From Gammaproteobacteria bacterium (GTDB taxonomy: Bacteria > Pseudomonadota > Gammaproteobacteria > Burkholderiales > Rhodocyclaceae): 64,000 nucleotides of DNA. Position numbers and translations under genes: made by a program. The stretch spans positions 1 to 64,000 of the forward strand of contig JAHJHI010000026.1 in NCBI GenBank assembly GCA_018824085.1. The letters are read 5' to 3'. The stretch's first letter is position 1, and the number at the start of each line of letters is the position of its first letter. Below are positions 36,896 through 46,410 of this stretch, piece after piece. The notes beneath the pieces are model-generated. The model was not told the DNA's origin and did no database searches. It worked only from the letters and a program-made list of their open reading frames with translations.

Positions 36896-39625
36896 CTATG
36901 CCGCCTGCCGCCGGGCGTCAAGCATGCGTTTGAGTTCGGGGACGCACGAACCGCACGACGTGCCGCAGCGCAGTGACGCCTGCAGCGCGGCCAGGTCGGC
37001 GCCGGCGGTGATGGCGTCTGCAATGTCGGGCTCCGCCACGTCGAGGCAGTTGCACACGATGCGGCCGCGACCGGTCGCGGCCGCCGGCGGCGTCGCCAGT
37101 GGCGCGAACAGCCAGCGCCGGAGTTCGGCTGTCGGCAGGCGCTCCACCATCACGTCGCGCAGCCAGTCGGCTGCGGCGGTTTCGCCGGTCAGGCGGATGC
37201 CGGTGAGCAGGCCGTCCTCGATCAGCGCGCGCTTCGTGATGTCGCGTCGCGCGTCGCGATAGACGAGGCATGACGGGTGATCCAGCGCGCAGAGGTGATC
37301 GATCTCGTCGAGCAGGCTGTCGTCGATCGGCGCGTCGTGTGCGATGCGCAGCACCAGCGCGGGCCTCTCGCGTCCGGCCAGCGACAGCGAGGCGTAGGCG
37401 AAGCGGGCGAGCAGCGGGGCCAGCGCTTCGGCACGCGTGAGCGCGAGGCTGGTTGCCGCCTCGTCGCTGATTTCCGTACGCAGCAGCAGCGCCTGGTGCG
37501 GCAGCTCGGCACGCGTCATCTGCACTGCGGCATGCTTGAGTTCGGGTTGTTTCGAATGCGGGTCGACGCGCCCGGCGGTGAGTGCATTGGCGCCGCTGCT
37601 CGACAGCGCGTTGCGGCCCCAGTGCATGGCGACGAAGGCGCTGCCCGGGCGCTGCGCATCGGTGGCGTGGGCCCGCAGCACGATTTCACCACGGCGGCTC
37701 TTGATGCGCACCAGATCGCCGTCCGCCAGACCGCGTCGCGCGAGGTCGCTCGCGTGTACTTCGACGCGCGCTTCGGCGACGTGGCTGTACAGCCGCGCCA
37801 CCTGGCCGGTGCGGCTCATGCAGTGCCAGTGATCGCGCAGCCGGCCGGTGTTCAGGTGCAGCGGATAGCGTGCGTCGATCTTCTCCGCCGTCGTGCCGGC
37901 GCTCGGCACGACGAAGCGCGCGCGTCCGGTGTCGGTGGCGAAGCGGCGGTCGGAATAGAGCCGATCCCGCCCCGCCTGCGCGCCGGCCGGGAAGGGCCAT
38001 TGCTGCGGTCCCATCCGGTCCAGCAGTTCGTAGCTCAGGCCGGTGATGTCGAGGTCGCGACCGCGCGTCGTGGCGACGTGCTCGCGGAACACGTCATCGG
38101 CGGTTTCGTACGGGAACAGCGCATCGGCGTCGCGGCCGATGCGTGGCGCCAGCGCCCGCGCGAAGTCGCGCGCGATGCGCCAGTCCGCCCGGGCCTCGCC
38201 TGGTGCCGGCAGCGCGGCATTGACGTGCGTGATGCGGCGTTCGGAATTGGTGACGGTGCCTTCCTTCTCGCCCCAGGTCGTCGCCGGCAGCAGCAGGTCG
38301 GCGAAGGCGGCGCTTTCGGTGCTGCGGCAGGCGTCCTGCACAACGACGAACTCGGCGGTCTTGAGCGCTTCGATGATGCGCGCCTGATCGGGCATCGAGT
38401 GCGCCGGATTGGTGCAGGCGATCCACACGGCCTTCACCTTGCCTTCGCGTACCGCTTCGAACAGCTCCACCGCGGTCAGCCCGGGCGTCGCCGGTACGTC
38501 GTCGATGCCCCATAGCGCAGCCACTTCGGCGCGGTGTTCGGGCTTTGCCATGTCGCGGTGCGCGGACAGCAGATTGGCCATGCCGCCGACTTCGCGCCCG
38601 CCCATCGCGTTCGGTTGCCCGGTCAGCGAAAACGGGCCGGCGCCCGGACGCCCGATCTGGCCGGTCGCCAGATGCAGCGCAATCAGCGCGGCGCCGTTGT
38701 GCGTGCCGTGATGCGACTGGTTCAGACCCTGGCACCACATCGACATCGCCGCCTTCGATTCGCCGAACCACTTTGCGGCGGTCACGATGTCCTCGGCGCG
38801 CAGTCCGCACACCTCGGCCGCGACGGCCGGCGTGATGTCGCGCACATGCTTGCGCAGTGCGTCGAAGCCTTCCGTATGGGCGGCGATGAAGGCGTCATCG
38901 GCAAGCCCTTCCCACAGCAGCACATGCAGCATCGCGTTGTACAGCCAGATGTCGGTGCCGGGCAGCAGCGGCAGATGCAGGTCGGCGTCGGACGCGGTAT
39001 CGGTGCGGCGCGGATCGACGACGATCATCTTCAGCGCGGGATTGGCCCGGCGCGCATCCTCGATGCGGCGATACACGATGGGGTGCGCAAACGCCGGATT
39101 GCCGCCGGCGATCAGCAGGCAGTCGGTGTGGTCGATGTCCTCGTAGGAACAGGGCGGCGCGTCCGCGCCCAGCGTCTGTTTGTACGCGGACACGGCTGAA
39201 CTCATGCACAGGCGCGAGTTGGTGTCGACGTTGTTGGTGCCGATCAGTCCCTTGGCGAGCTTGTTGAAGACGTAGTAGTCCTCGGTCAGCAGCTGGCCCG
39301 AAATATAGAAGGCCACGGCGTCCGGGCCGTGCTCGGCAATGATGTCCGCGAAGCGCGCGGCTGCGTGATCGAGTGCCTCGCTCCACGGCACGGCAACCCG
39401 CGGCTGGTCGCGCGCGGTGCGCAGCTCCGGCGCGAGGGCGCGGGTTTCCGGGCGGGCACTCAGATGCAGTGTCGCACCCTTGGTGCACAGGCGGCCGAAA
39501 TTGGCCGGATGCTGCGGGTCGCCCTTCACGCCGGTGATGCGGCGGCCGTCGTGTTCGATGATCACGCCGCACCCGACGCCGCAGTAGCAGCAGGTCGAGC
39601 GGGTTTCGTGTGTTGTCTGTGTCAT
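36896..39625 (-). CDS. nasA: Assimilatory nitrate reductase catalytic subunit
   Basis: STCCYCGVGCGVIIEHDGRRITGVKGDPQHPANFGRLCTKG, molybdopterin oxidoreductase body, C-terminal BFD-like CNCLDV...CGTSCGSCVPELKRML. Confidence 0.94.
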   Translation of the reverse strand: MTQTTHETRSTCCYCGVGCGVIIEHDGRRITGVKGDPQHPANFGRLCTKGATLHLSARPETRALAPELRTARDQPRVAVPWSEALDHAAARFADIIAEHGPDAVAFYISGQLLTEDYYVFNKLAKGLIGTNNVDTNSRLCMSSAVSAYKQTLGADAPPCSYEDIDHTDCLLIAGGNPAFAHPIVYRRIEDARRANPALKMIVVDPRRTDTASDADLHLPLLPGTDIWLYNAMLHVLLWEGLADDAFIAAHTEGFDALRKHVRDITPAVAAEVCGLRAEDIVTAAKWFGESKAAMSMWCQGLNQSHHGTHNGAALIALHLATGQIGRPGAGPFSLTGQPNAMGGREVGGMANLLSAHRDMAKPEHRAEVAALWGIDDVPATPGLTAVELFEAVREGKVKAVWIACTNPAHSMPDQARIIEALKTAEFVVVQDACRSTESAAFADLLLPATTWGEKEGTVTNSERRITHVNAALPAPGEARADWRIARDFARALAPRIGRDADALFPYETADDVFREHVATTRGRDLDITGLSYELLDRMGPQQWPFPAGAQAGRDRLYSDRRFATDTGRARFVVPSAGTTAEKIDARYPLHLNTGRLRDHWHCMSRTGQVARLYSHVAEARVEVHASDLARRGLADGDLVRIKSRRGEIVLRAHATDAQRPGSAFVAMHWGRNALSSSGANALTAGRVDPHSKQPELKHAAVQMTRAELPHQALLLRTEISDEAATSLALTRAEALAPLLARFAYASLSLAGRERPALVLRIAHDAPIDDSLLDEIDHLCALDHPSCLVYRDARRDITKRALIEDGLLTGIRLTGETAAADWLRDVMVERLPTAELRRWLFAPLATPPAAATGRGRIVCNCLDVAEPDIADAITAGADLAALQASLRCGTSCGSCVPELKRMLDARRQAA

Positions 39626-39769
39626 GAGTGTCTCCGGGAGACATTTAGCAAGGGGTATGCCACGCCGCTTTCGCACGTTTCAGGCGCGTTTCGCGACGGT
39701 TCGGGTCGCATGCGCTCCGTGGCGGGGCGCGCAGGCCAGCCCGTGCATGCGACTGGTGCATTGCATCCG

Positions 39770-41449
39770 TCATGTGAGGAGCGCGCCCAGCAACAGCACG
39801 TTGAGCAGTACCGACAGCGCCAGCAGTACCCGCAGCAGACGCACCGATGCCCGCTCGACCAGTGGTGCCCGGCGCGGGATGGCGAGCGGCCGGTGTGCGC
39901 CGCGTTCGAGTGCCAGCAGGAATTCGTCGACCGTTTCGAAGCGTGTCGCCGGGGTGCGCGCGACGGCCTTCAGCAGCACCGCTTCGAGCCAGGCCGGAAT
40001 GTCGGGCCGGTAGCGGGTGGGCGGCACGGGGTCACCGAAGCGCGGATGCTGGAATGGCTCGATCTCTCCGTAGGGGTAATGCCGGGTCAGCAGCTCATAC
40101 AGCGTGACGCCGACCGCGAACAGGTCGCTCGACTCGCTCGCCGGCTCGCCGTCGAACAGCTCGGGCGCCATATAGCTCGGCGTGCCGGGATTGTTGATCT
40201 CGCGGAAATCCTCGCCGTCGGACGCGGCGACACCGAGGTCGAGCACGCGCAGTGTCGATTGCGTGTCGACGTGCACATTGTCCGGCTTGATGTCCCGGTG
40301 CACGATGCCGAGGCGATGCAGCGTGGCCAGCGCGCGCAGGATCAGGCAGCCGGTACGCGCCGCGTCGTCGGCCGTGTAGTGCTGCCCGGAATCCAGCCGC
40401 GCGCGCAGCGTGGCGCCATCGTGCCAGCTCATCAGGTAGTACAGGCGGCTGCGTCCCGGATGGCCGATCACCTGCGGGAATGACGGCGACACGACGCGAC
40501 GCGCCAGCCACTCCTCATGCACCAGCGCTGCGATCGCGTCCGGGTCGGCGGCGTCTTCGCGCAGGGTCTTCAGCACCACGATGTCGCCGCTGTCGAGGTT
40601 CTTCATGCGATAGAGCAGCGTCACGCGCGAGGCGTGCAGCACGCCTTCCACGCGCAGGCCGTCGAGCGTGTCGCCGACTTGCAGGCGCGGCGGCAGCATG
40701 AGGCAGGCGGCCTCGGCCAGCCGGTCGCGCAGCGCCGCCTGCGGCAGCGTATCGACGCACACCACGAGCGCGGTGCAGTTGTCGCCGGCACCGCGCCCCT
40801 CCGCCTGCAGCACCAGTGCCGCCGCCAGTGCCTCGGCGCCGTCGCCGTTCGCCAGAATGGTGGTGATGCCTTCGTCCTGAAGCGTGTTCCACACACCGTC
40901 ACTCATCAGCACGAAGCAGTCGCCGGTATCCAGCTCGCCCTCGGCGTGATCGACGACCAGCTTCGGATCGAGGCCGACCGCTCGATGCAGCACGTTGGAC
41001 AGTTCAGGGTGCGCCCACGTGTGGTCCTCGGTCAGCTGCGACAGCACGCCGGCGCGATACAGATAGATGCGCGAATCGCCGACGTGGGCCAGATGCCAGC
41101 GTGTGCCGCGCAGCACGAGGGCGGACAGCGTCGTGGCCATGCCGGCGGATTCACGCGTGCGTGCCGCGTGGGCGATCAGCCAGCGGTTGAGCGAGCCGAG
41201 CACCTGATCGAGCGACTGCGTGATGCGCCAGGTGTCGGGCGTGGCGTAGTAGTCGTTGAGCAGCCCGCGCACCGTGAACTCGGCGGCTTCGCGGCCCTTG
41301 GCGTGACCGCCCACGCCGTCGGCGAGCGCCAGCAGGATGCCTTTCGCATCCAGCGTTTCGCCGAGCGGCGTGACCGCGCCGGCGAAGTCCTCGTTGCGCG
41401 GTCGCGGTCCGGTCACCGAGCACTGGCCGATGGACACCTTGAGGGTCAT
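39770..41449 (-). CDS. Fused PP2C-type phosphatase / Ser-Thr protein kinase with C-terminal TM
   Basis: N-term PP2C (GPRPRNEDFAG...LALADGVGGHAKG...HVGDSRIYL), C-term kinase (HRDIKPDNVHVD, DLGVA, GTPSYMAPEL), terminal hydrophobic helix. Confidence 0.93.
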   Translation of the reverse strand: MTLKVSIGQCSVTGPRPRNEDFAGAVTPLGETLDAKGILLALADGVGGHAKGREAAEFTVRGLLNDYYATPDTWRITQSLDQVLGSLNRWLIAHAARTRESAGMATTLSALVLRGTRWHLAHVGDSRIYLYRAGVLSQLTEDHTWAHPELSNVLHRAVGLDPKLVVDHAEGELDTGDCFVLMSDGVWNTLQDEGITTILANGDGAEALAAALVLQAEGRGAGDNCTALVVCVDTLPQAALRDRLAEAACLMLPPRLQVGDTLDGLRVEGVLHASRVTLLYRMKNLDSGDIVVLKTLREDAADPDAIAALVHEEWLARRVVSPSFPQVIGHPGRSRLYYLMSWHDGATLRARLDSGQHYTADDAARTGCLILRALATLHRLGIVHRDIKPDNVHVDTQSTLRVLDLGVAASDGEDFREINNPGTPSYMAPELFDGEPASESSDLFAVGVTLYELLTRHYPYGEIEPFQHPRFGDPVPPTRYRPDIPAWLEAVLLKAVARTPATRFETVDEFLLALERGAHRPLAIPRRAPLVERASVRLLRVLLALSVLLNVLLLGALLT

Positions 41450-41466
41450 GGCGGGTGGCCGCTGCG

Positions 41467-42681
41467 TCAGATGCGGGCGGAGGTCAGGTGTGCCGCGCCC
41501 CAGGTGGTGCGCCAGCGCGTCTTCACGCGCGTCAGGCCGACCAGCGCCAGCACGGCGAGCAGCGCGAAGATGACGAGTCCCGCCTGATAGCTTCCGGTGG
41601 CTTCGCGCGAATAGCCGAGCGAGGACGCGAGGTAGAAGCCGCCGACGCCGCCGGCCATGCCGACCAGACCGGTCATCACGCCGATCTCCCGGCGGAAACG
41701 CTGCGGCACCAGCTGGAACACCGCGCCGTTACCCATGCCCAGCGCGAGCATCGCGCCGACGAAGGCCACTGCAGCCATCCAGGCCGTGGGCAGTCCGAAG
41801 CTCGCCAGTACCAGGAAGGCGGCGGCCACGAGATACATCGCGCTGAGCGACCGTATGCCGCCGATGCGGTCGGCCACGTTGCCGCCGATCGGACGCACAA
41901 GCGAGCCGGCGAACACGCAGGCCGCCGTGAAGTAGCCGGCAGTCTGGGCATTCAGGCCGTACTGTGTGTTGAAGTAGATGGTGAGCGACGAGGCGAGGCC
42001 GACGAAGCCGCCGAAGGTGACGCTGTAGAAGAACATGAACCACCACGCGTCGCGGTCGCGCAGCACCTTGAGATATTCCGACATCGTTTTCGGCGGCGGG
42101 CATTCCGGAGAGTCCTTCGCCACGGCGAGATAGAAGATGAAGACGGCGACCAGCGGAATCAGCGCCAGACCGAACACATTGGTCCAGCCGAACGCGATGG
42201 CGAGCCCCGGTGCGAACAGCGCAGCCAGCGCGGTGCCGGAATTGCCGGCGCCGGCGATGCCCAGCGCGGTGCCCTGATGCTCCGGCGGATACCAGCGTGA
42301 CGCCAGCGGCAGTGCCACGGCGAAGGCGGCGCCCGCGAAGCCGAGGAAGACCCCGAGCAGCAGCGCCTGTTCATAGCTGTGGATGCCGAAGCGCCACGCG
42401 GCAAACAGTGCGCCGATGACGATGACCTGGCCGATTGCGCCGGCGCGCTTGGGCTTCAGATGATCGACCAGCACGCCCATGACCAGACGGAGCAGGGCGC
42501 CGGACAGCACCGGCACGGCAACCATGAAGCCCTTCTGTGTGTGCGTCAGTTGCAGGTCGGCGGCGATCTGCACGCCGAGCGGCCCGAGCAGCACCCACAC
42601 CATGAAGGCGAGGTCGAAATAGAGGAAGGCGGCGAACAGCGTGGGCGTGTGGCCGGCCTTCAGAAAGGCTTTCTTGTCCAT
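41467..42681 (-). CDS. Nitrate/nitrite MFS transporter (NarK/NasA type)
   Basis: FMVWVLLGPLGVQIAADLQLTHTQKGFMVAVPVLSGALLRLVMGVLVDHLKPK; GAGNSGTALAALFAPGLA; SD-like GGAGGT before MDKKAFLK; an upstream start at 42714 is possible. Confidence 0.93.
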   Translation of the reverse strand: MDKKAFLKAGHTPTLFAAFLYFDLAFMVWVLLGPLGVQIAADLQLTHTQKGFMVAVPVLSGALLRLVMGVLVDHLKPKRAGAIGQVIVIGALFAAWRFGIHSYEQALLLGVFLGFAGAAFAVALPLASRWYPPEHQGTALGIAGAGNSGTALAALFAPGLAIAFGWTNVFGLALIPLVAVFIFYLAVAKDSPECPPPKTMSEYLKVLRDRDAWWFMFFYSVTFGGFVGLASSLTIYFNTQYGLNAQTAGYFTAACVFAGSLVRPIGGNVADRIGGIRSLSAMYLVAAAFLVLASFGLPTAWMAAVAFVGAMLALGMGNGAVFQLVPQRFRREIGVMTGLVGMAGGVGGFYLASSLGYSREATGSYQAGLVIFALLAVLALVGLTRVKTRWRTTWGAAHLTSARI

Positions 42682-42813
42682 CGGTGGATGACCTCCAGGT
42701 AATGAGTTCGTCATGCGCGCGTCCTTGCGGGCAGACGAGTTTCCGGATGAGGGGCGAGCGGGCGCTGGGCCGTCCTTCTGGCCAGCCCCGCCGTGATGGC
42801 TGCTGCGAGGTGC

Positions 42814-42844
42814 CATTCCCGGTGTCGCTCGATGGCCGGGAATG
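42814..42844. repeat. REP-like inverted repeat between nirD and nitrate transporter gene
   Basis: CATTCCCGG-N13-CCGGGAATG, perfect 9-bp arms. Confidence 0.6.
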
Positions 42845-42861
42845 ACGTCCGCACATGCTGC

Positions 42862-43203
42862 TCAGGTCCTGAGCAGCACCTGGCCGTTGTCGACCTTCAC
42901 CTCGAAGCTGCGGGCACAACCGACGTCGGGGGCGACGGCCTCGCCGGAATCGAGCTGGATCTTCCAGTTGTGCAGCGGGCAGGTGACGGTGTTGCCGGCG
43001 ACGATGCCCTGGGACAGCGGCCCGCCCTTGTGCGGGCACTTGTCGTGGACCGCGAATATCCGGTCGTCACCGGTGCGGAAGATGGCGATGTCGCCCGATG
43101 CGGCGCTGACCACGCGCGCGCCCAGTCGAGGAATGTCCTCGAGCGCGCACACGGGCGTCCATTCAGTGGTGGCTGTATTCATGTCGGTGTCCTGTTTCGG
43201 CAT
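42862..43203 (-). CDS. nirD: Nitrite reductase (NADH) small subunit, Rieske
   Basis: VCALEDIPRLGARVVSAASGDIAIFRTGDDRIFAVHDKCPHKGGPLSQGIVAGNTVTCPLHNWKIQLDSGEA. Confidence 0.94.
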   Translation of the reverse strand: MPKQDTDMNTATTEWTPVCALEDIPRLGARVVSAASGDIAIFRTGDDRIFAVHDKCPHKGGPLSQGIVAGNTVTCPLHNWKIQLDSGEAVAPDVGCARSFEVKVDNGQVLLRT

Positions 43204-43212
43204 TGGGTGGGA

Positions 43213-45681
43213 TCAGGCTTTCATCGCTTCGCGCACGGCGAGTGTGCGGAACTCGCGGCCGAGTTCGGATTTCGCATCCGCTTCGGCGCGCTCCAGCCAC
43301 GGATCCCGGTAGTCCTGCAGCGCGAACAACAGGCGCTCGAACAGTGCGCGCCGGTTCTCCGCGTCCTCGACCACCTTGCCCTTGACGTAATCAAGGCCGA
43401 CACGGTCGATGTAATGCACGGTGCGCTCCAGGTACCAGCCTTCCTCGCGGTAGAGCTGGATGAAGGCGCCGGAGAACTCCATGACCTCCTCGTCGCTGGC
43501 GACCTTGCAGAAGAACTGCGCCACCTCGGTCTTGATGCCGCCGTTGCCGGCGACATAGATTTCGTAACCGGATTCCACGCCGATGACGCCGACGTCCTTG
43601 ATGCCGGCTTCGGCACAGTTGCGCGGGCAGCCCGAGACGGCCAGCTTGACCTTGTGCGGGCTGTACATGCCGAACAGCATCTTCTCCAGCTTGACCCCCA
43701 GCCCCATCGACAGCTGCGTGCCGAAGCGGCAGTGCTCTGCGCCGACGCAGGTCTTCACGGTGCGCAGGCTCTTGCCGTAGGCGTGGCCGGACACCATGCC
43801 GGCTTTCGACAGGTCGGCCCACATGGCCGGCAGGTCGTCCTTCTTCACGCCGAGCAGGTCGATGCGCTGGCCGCCGGTGACCTTGACGGTCGGCACTTGG
43901 TATTTTTCCGCGGCGTCCGCGATGGCGCGCAGCTCGCCCGGCGTCGTGAGCCCGCCCCACATGCGCGGCACCACGGAGTAGGTGCCGTCCTTCTGGATGT
44001 TGGCGTGAGCGCGCTCGTTGATGTAGCGGCTCTGCGCGTCGTCCTTCGCCTCGTGCGGCCAGGTCGAGATGAGGTAGTAGTTCAGCGCAGGGCGGCAGGA
44101 GGCGCAGCCGTTGGGCGTCTTCCACTGCAGTTCGCGCATCACGGTCGGGATGTCGATGTAGTGGCGCTCGCGGATGGCCGTGCGCACGTCGCCGTGATTC
44201 ATGTCGGTACAGCCGCACATCGGCTTCGACGTGGAGCTGGCCGGCGTGTAGGCGCCGCCGATGCACGACGCGAGGATCTGTTCGACCAGACCGGTGCAGG
44301 AACCGCAGGACGATGACGCCTTGGTGTGCTTGCGCACGTCGTCCAGCGAGAACAGCCCCTTCTCCTTGATCGCCTTCACGATGGTGCCCTTGCACACGCC
44401 GTTGCAGCCGCACACCTCTGCCGAGTCGGGCATCGCCGCTGCCTGCGTCTGGCCCTTGTGGCCGACGTCGCCCAGGTGGTTCTGGCCGAACATGAGGTGG
44501 TCGCGCACGGCGTGGATGTTCTGGCCGTCCTTGATCAGCTGGAAGTACCAGGCACCGTCGGCGGTGTCGCCGTACAGGCAGGCCCCGACGAGGCGTTCGC
44601 CCTCGATGACGAGCCGCTTGTAGACGCCGCCCGAGGGGTCGTGCAGCACGATGTCGTCACAGCCCGGTCCGCCGGTGAAATTGCCGGCCGAGAACACGTC
44701 GATGCCGGTCACCTTGAGCTTGGTCGAGGTGACCGAGCCCTTGTAGGTGCCGATGCCGTAGTGGGCGAGGTGGTTGGCGCATACCTTGGCCTGCTCGAAC
44801 AGCGGGGCGACCAGACCGTATGCGATGCCGCGGTGGCTGACGCACTCGCCCACGGCGTAGATCTTCGGGTCATAGGTCTGCATGGTGTCGTTGACCACCA
44901 GACCACGGTTGCAGTAGAGCCCGGCCGATTCGGCCAGCGTCGTGTTCGGGCGGATGCCGGCGGCCATGACGACGAGGTCGGCCGGCAGTGTCTCGCCGCT
45001 CTTGAAGCGCACGGCCGCCACGCGTCCGTCGGCCCCGGCGATGAGCGACTCGGTCTGCTTTTCCAGCAGGAAGGCGAGCCCCTTCTTTTCCAGCGAGGCC
45101 TGCAGCATGTCGGCCGACGGGCGGTCGAGCTGGCGTTCCATGATCCAGGCGGCCAGGTGCACGACGGTCACCTGCATGCCGCGCAGCGCCAGGCCGTTGG
45201 CGGCTTCCAGCCCGAGCAGGCCGGCGCCGATGACGACGGCGTGCCTGTGCGTGGCGGCCGCCTCGATCATCGCGTCGGTATCGGCGATGTCACGGTAGGC
45301 GATGACGCCGGGCAGGTCCTTGCCGGAAACGGGCAGGATGAAGGGGTTGGAGCCGGTGGCGAGCAGCAGGCGGTCGTACTCGGCGGCCGTTCCGTCCTCG
45401 GCGATGACGCGGCGCGCGGTGCGGTCGATCTTCACGACCTTCTTGCCGGCGTGCAGCGTGATGTCGTTGTCGCGGTACCAGTCCCAGTCGTTCAGGATGA
45501 TGTCCTGCACCGTCATTTCGCCGGCCAGTACCGGCGAGAGCAGGATGCGGTTGTAGTTCGGATGAGGCTCGGCGCCGAACACCGTGATGTCGTACATCCC
45601 GGGTGCGATCTTGAGCAGCTCTTCCAGCGTCCGGCAACCCGCCATCCCGTTGCCTATCATGACCAGACGTTTTTTCTGCAT
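43213..45681 (-). CDS. nirB: Nitrite reductase (NADH) large subunit
   Basis: MQKKRLVMIGNGMAGCRTLEELLKIAPGMYDITVFGAEPHPNYNRILLSPVLAG; BFD domain CGCNGVCKGTIV; siroheme motif AVSGCPRNCAEA. Confidence 0.97.
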   Translation of the reverse strand: MQKKRLVMIGNGMAGCRTLEELLKIAPGMYDITVFGAEPHPNYNRILLSPVLAGEMTVQDIILNDWDWYRDNDITLHAGKKVVKIDRTARRVIAEDGTAAEYDRLLLATGSNPFILPVSGKDLPGVIAYRDIADTDAMIEAAATHRHAVVIGAGLLGLEAANGLALRGMQVTVVHLAAWIMERQLDRPSADMLQASLEKKGLAFLLEKQTESLIAGADGRVAAVRFKSGETLPADLVVMAAGIRPNTTLAESAGLYCNRGLVVNDTMQTYDPKIYAVGECVSHRGIAYGLVAPLFEQAKVCANHLAHYGIGTYKGSVTSTKLKVTGIDVFSAGNFTGGPGCDDIVLHDPSGGVYKRLVIEGERLVGACLYGDTADGAWYFQLIKDGQNIHAVRDHLMFGQNHLGDVGHKGQTQAAAMPDSAEVCGCNGVCKGTIVKAIKEKGLFSLDDVRKHTKASSSCGSCTGLVEQILASCIGGAYTPASSTSKPMCGCTDMNHGDVRTAIRERHYIDIPTVMRELQWKTPNGCASCRPALNYYLISTWPHEAKDDAQSRYINERAHANIQKDGTYSVVPRMWGGLTTPGELRAIADAAEKYQVPTVKVTGGQRIDLLGVKKDDLPAMWADLSKAGMVSGHAYGKSLRTVKTCVGAEHCRFGTQLSMGLGVKLEKMLFGMYSPHKVKLAVSGCPRNCAEAGIKDVGVIGVESGYEIYVAGNGGIKTEVAQFFCKVASDEEVMEFSGAFIQLYREEGWYLERTVHYIDRVGLDYVKGKVVEDAENRRALFERLLFALQDYRDPWLERAEADAKSELGREFRTLAVREAMKA

Positions 45682-45695
45682 GTTCGGATTCCTGC

Positions 45696-45723
45696 AAAAA
45701 AGCTGACCGCAAATCGTGCGGCC
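45696..45723 (-). terminator. Candidate leader terminator just upstream of nirB RBS
   Basis: Minus strand GGCCGCA-CGATT-TGCGGTC-AGC-TTTTTT; 7-bp stem (one G-U) followed by six T, 15 nt from the nirB start codon. Confidence 0.5.
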
Positions 45724-45822
45724 GACGATCCGGCAGCGGCCTTGCATGCGTCCGGAAATCGAGGACGAGCGGGGGCCTGCGCCTGCCACATCGCTGGCGC
45801 CTGTCGGGACAACACCTTTGAT

Positions 45823-45840
45823 GGCCGGAACGCTCCGGCC
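45823..45840 (-). promoter_or_regulatory. Candidate ANTAR-type hexaloop hairpin in nirB leader
   Basis: Minus strand GGCCGG-AGCGTT-CCGGCC: 6-bp perfect GC stem, hexaloop with A1 and G4 as in NasR/NasT-type ANTAR targets. Confidence 0.4.
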
Positions 45841-46183
45841 TGAAACCGATATCCATACTGTCGGTCGCGTCCCGCCGTTGGGCCGAGAACCGATGACTGC
45901 CGATCCGTCCGGCGTGCCTGGCACCCCGGAGCGGGTATGTATGCAGGGCGTGCCGTCGTGGCGCACCGCTGCGGTCTGGGCGAACGCACTGTCCGCTTTG
46001 ATTTCGGAGGGCCGCATCGACCGCGAGCCAGCCGGACACGACGCGTCATTGCGTCGGTTGTGTCTGACTGCTTATCCGGCGGCGCCTCCCTGTGATGCGG
46101 GGCGCGTCGCGGATGACCCGGAGCTTGCAACCGTCCTGTGACGAAGCCGCGCCGCTCCCCGGCACGATTCGTCACCGACAGAT

Positions 46184-46201
46184 AAGCAAAAATGCTGCCA
46201 G
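46184..46201 (-). promoter_or_regulatory. Candidate sigma-54 promoter upstream of nirB
   Basis: Minus strand CTGGCAGCATTTTTGCTT; GG-N10-GC spacing, close to YTGGCACGrNNNTTGCW. Confidence 0.45.
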
Positions 46202-46410
46202 CTGATTGCGGTGGCGTGGTGCATGCCATGTGCGTCGCCTAAGCACATGATGCGGATGATGAATTTTCTGCCGCTCCGGCGCGCACGCGCGATCGCGCGG
46301 CGTCCGCGGGTTGCCGGTCTGCGCAGCGCTGGGGCGTTGAACGGCCGCGCTCGCCCCACGCTGGTGCGGCAACGTCCGCATTCGCTCGAATCCCAACTGG
46401 CGCCACCGCA

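Noticed and set aside
45716-46141. 141-aa plus-strand ORF in the nirB upstream region
   Set aside because: No recognisable domain and overlaps candidate nirB leader elements; no ribosome-binding or homology support
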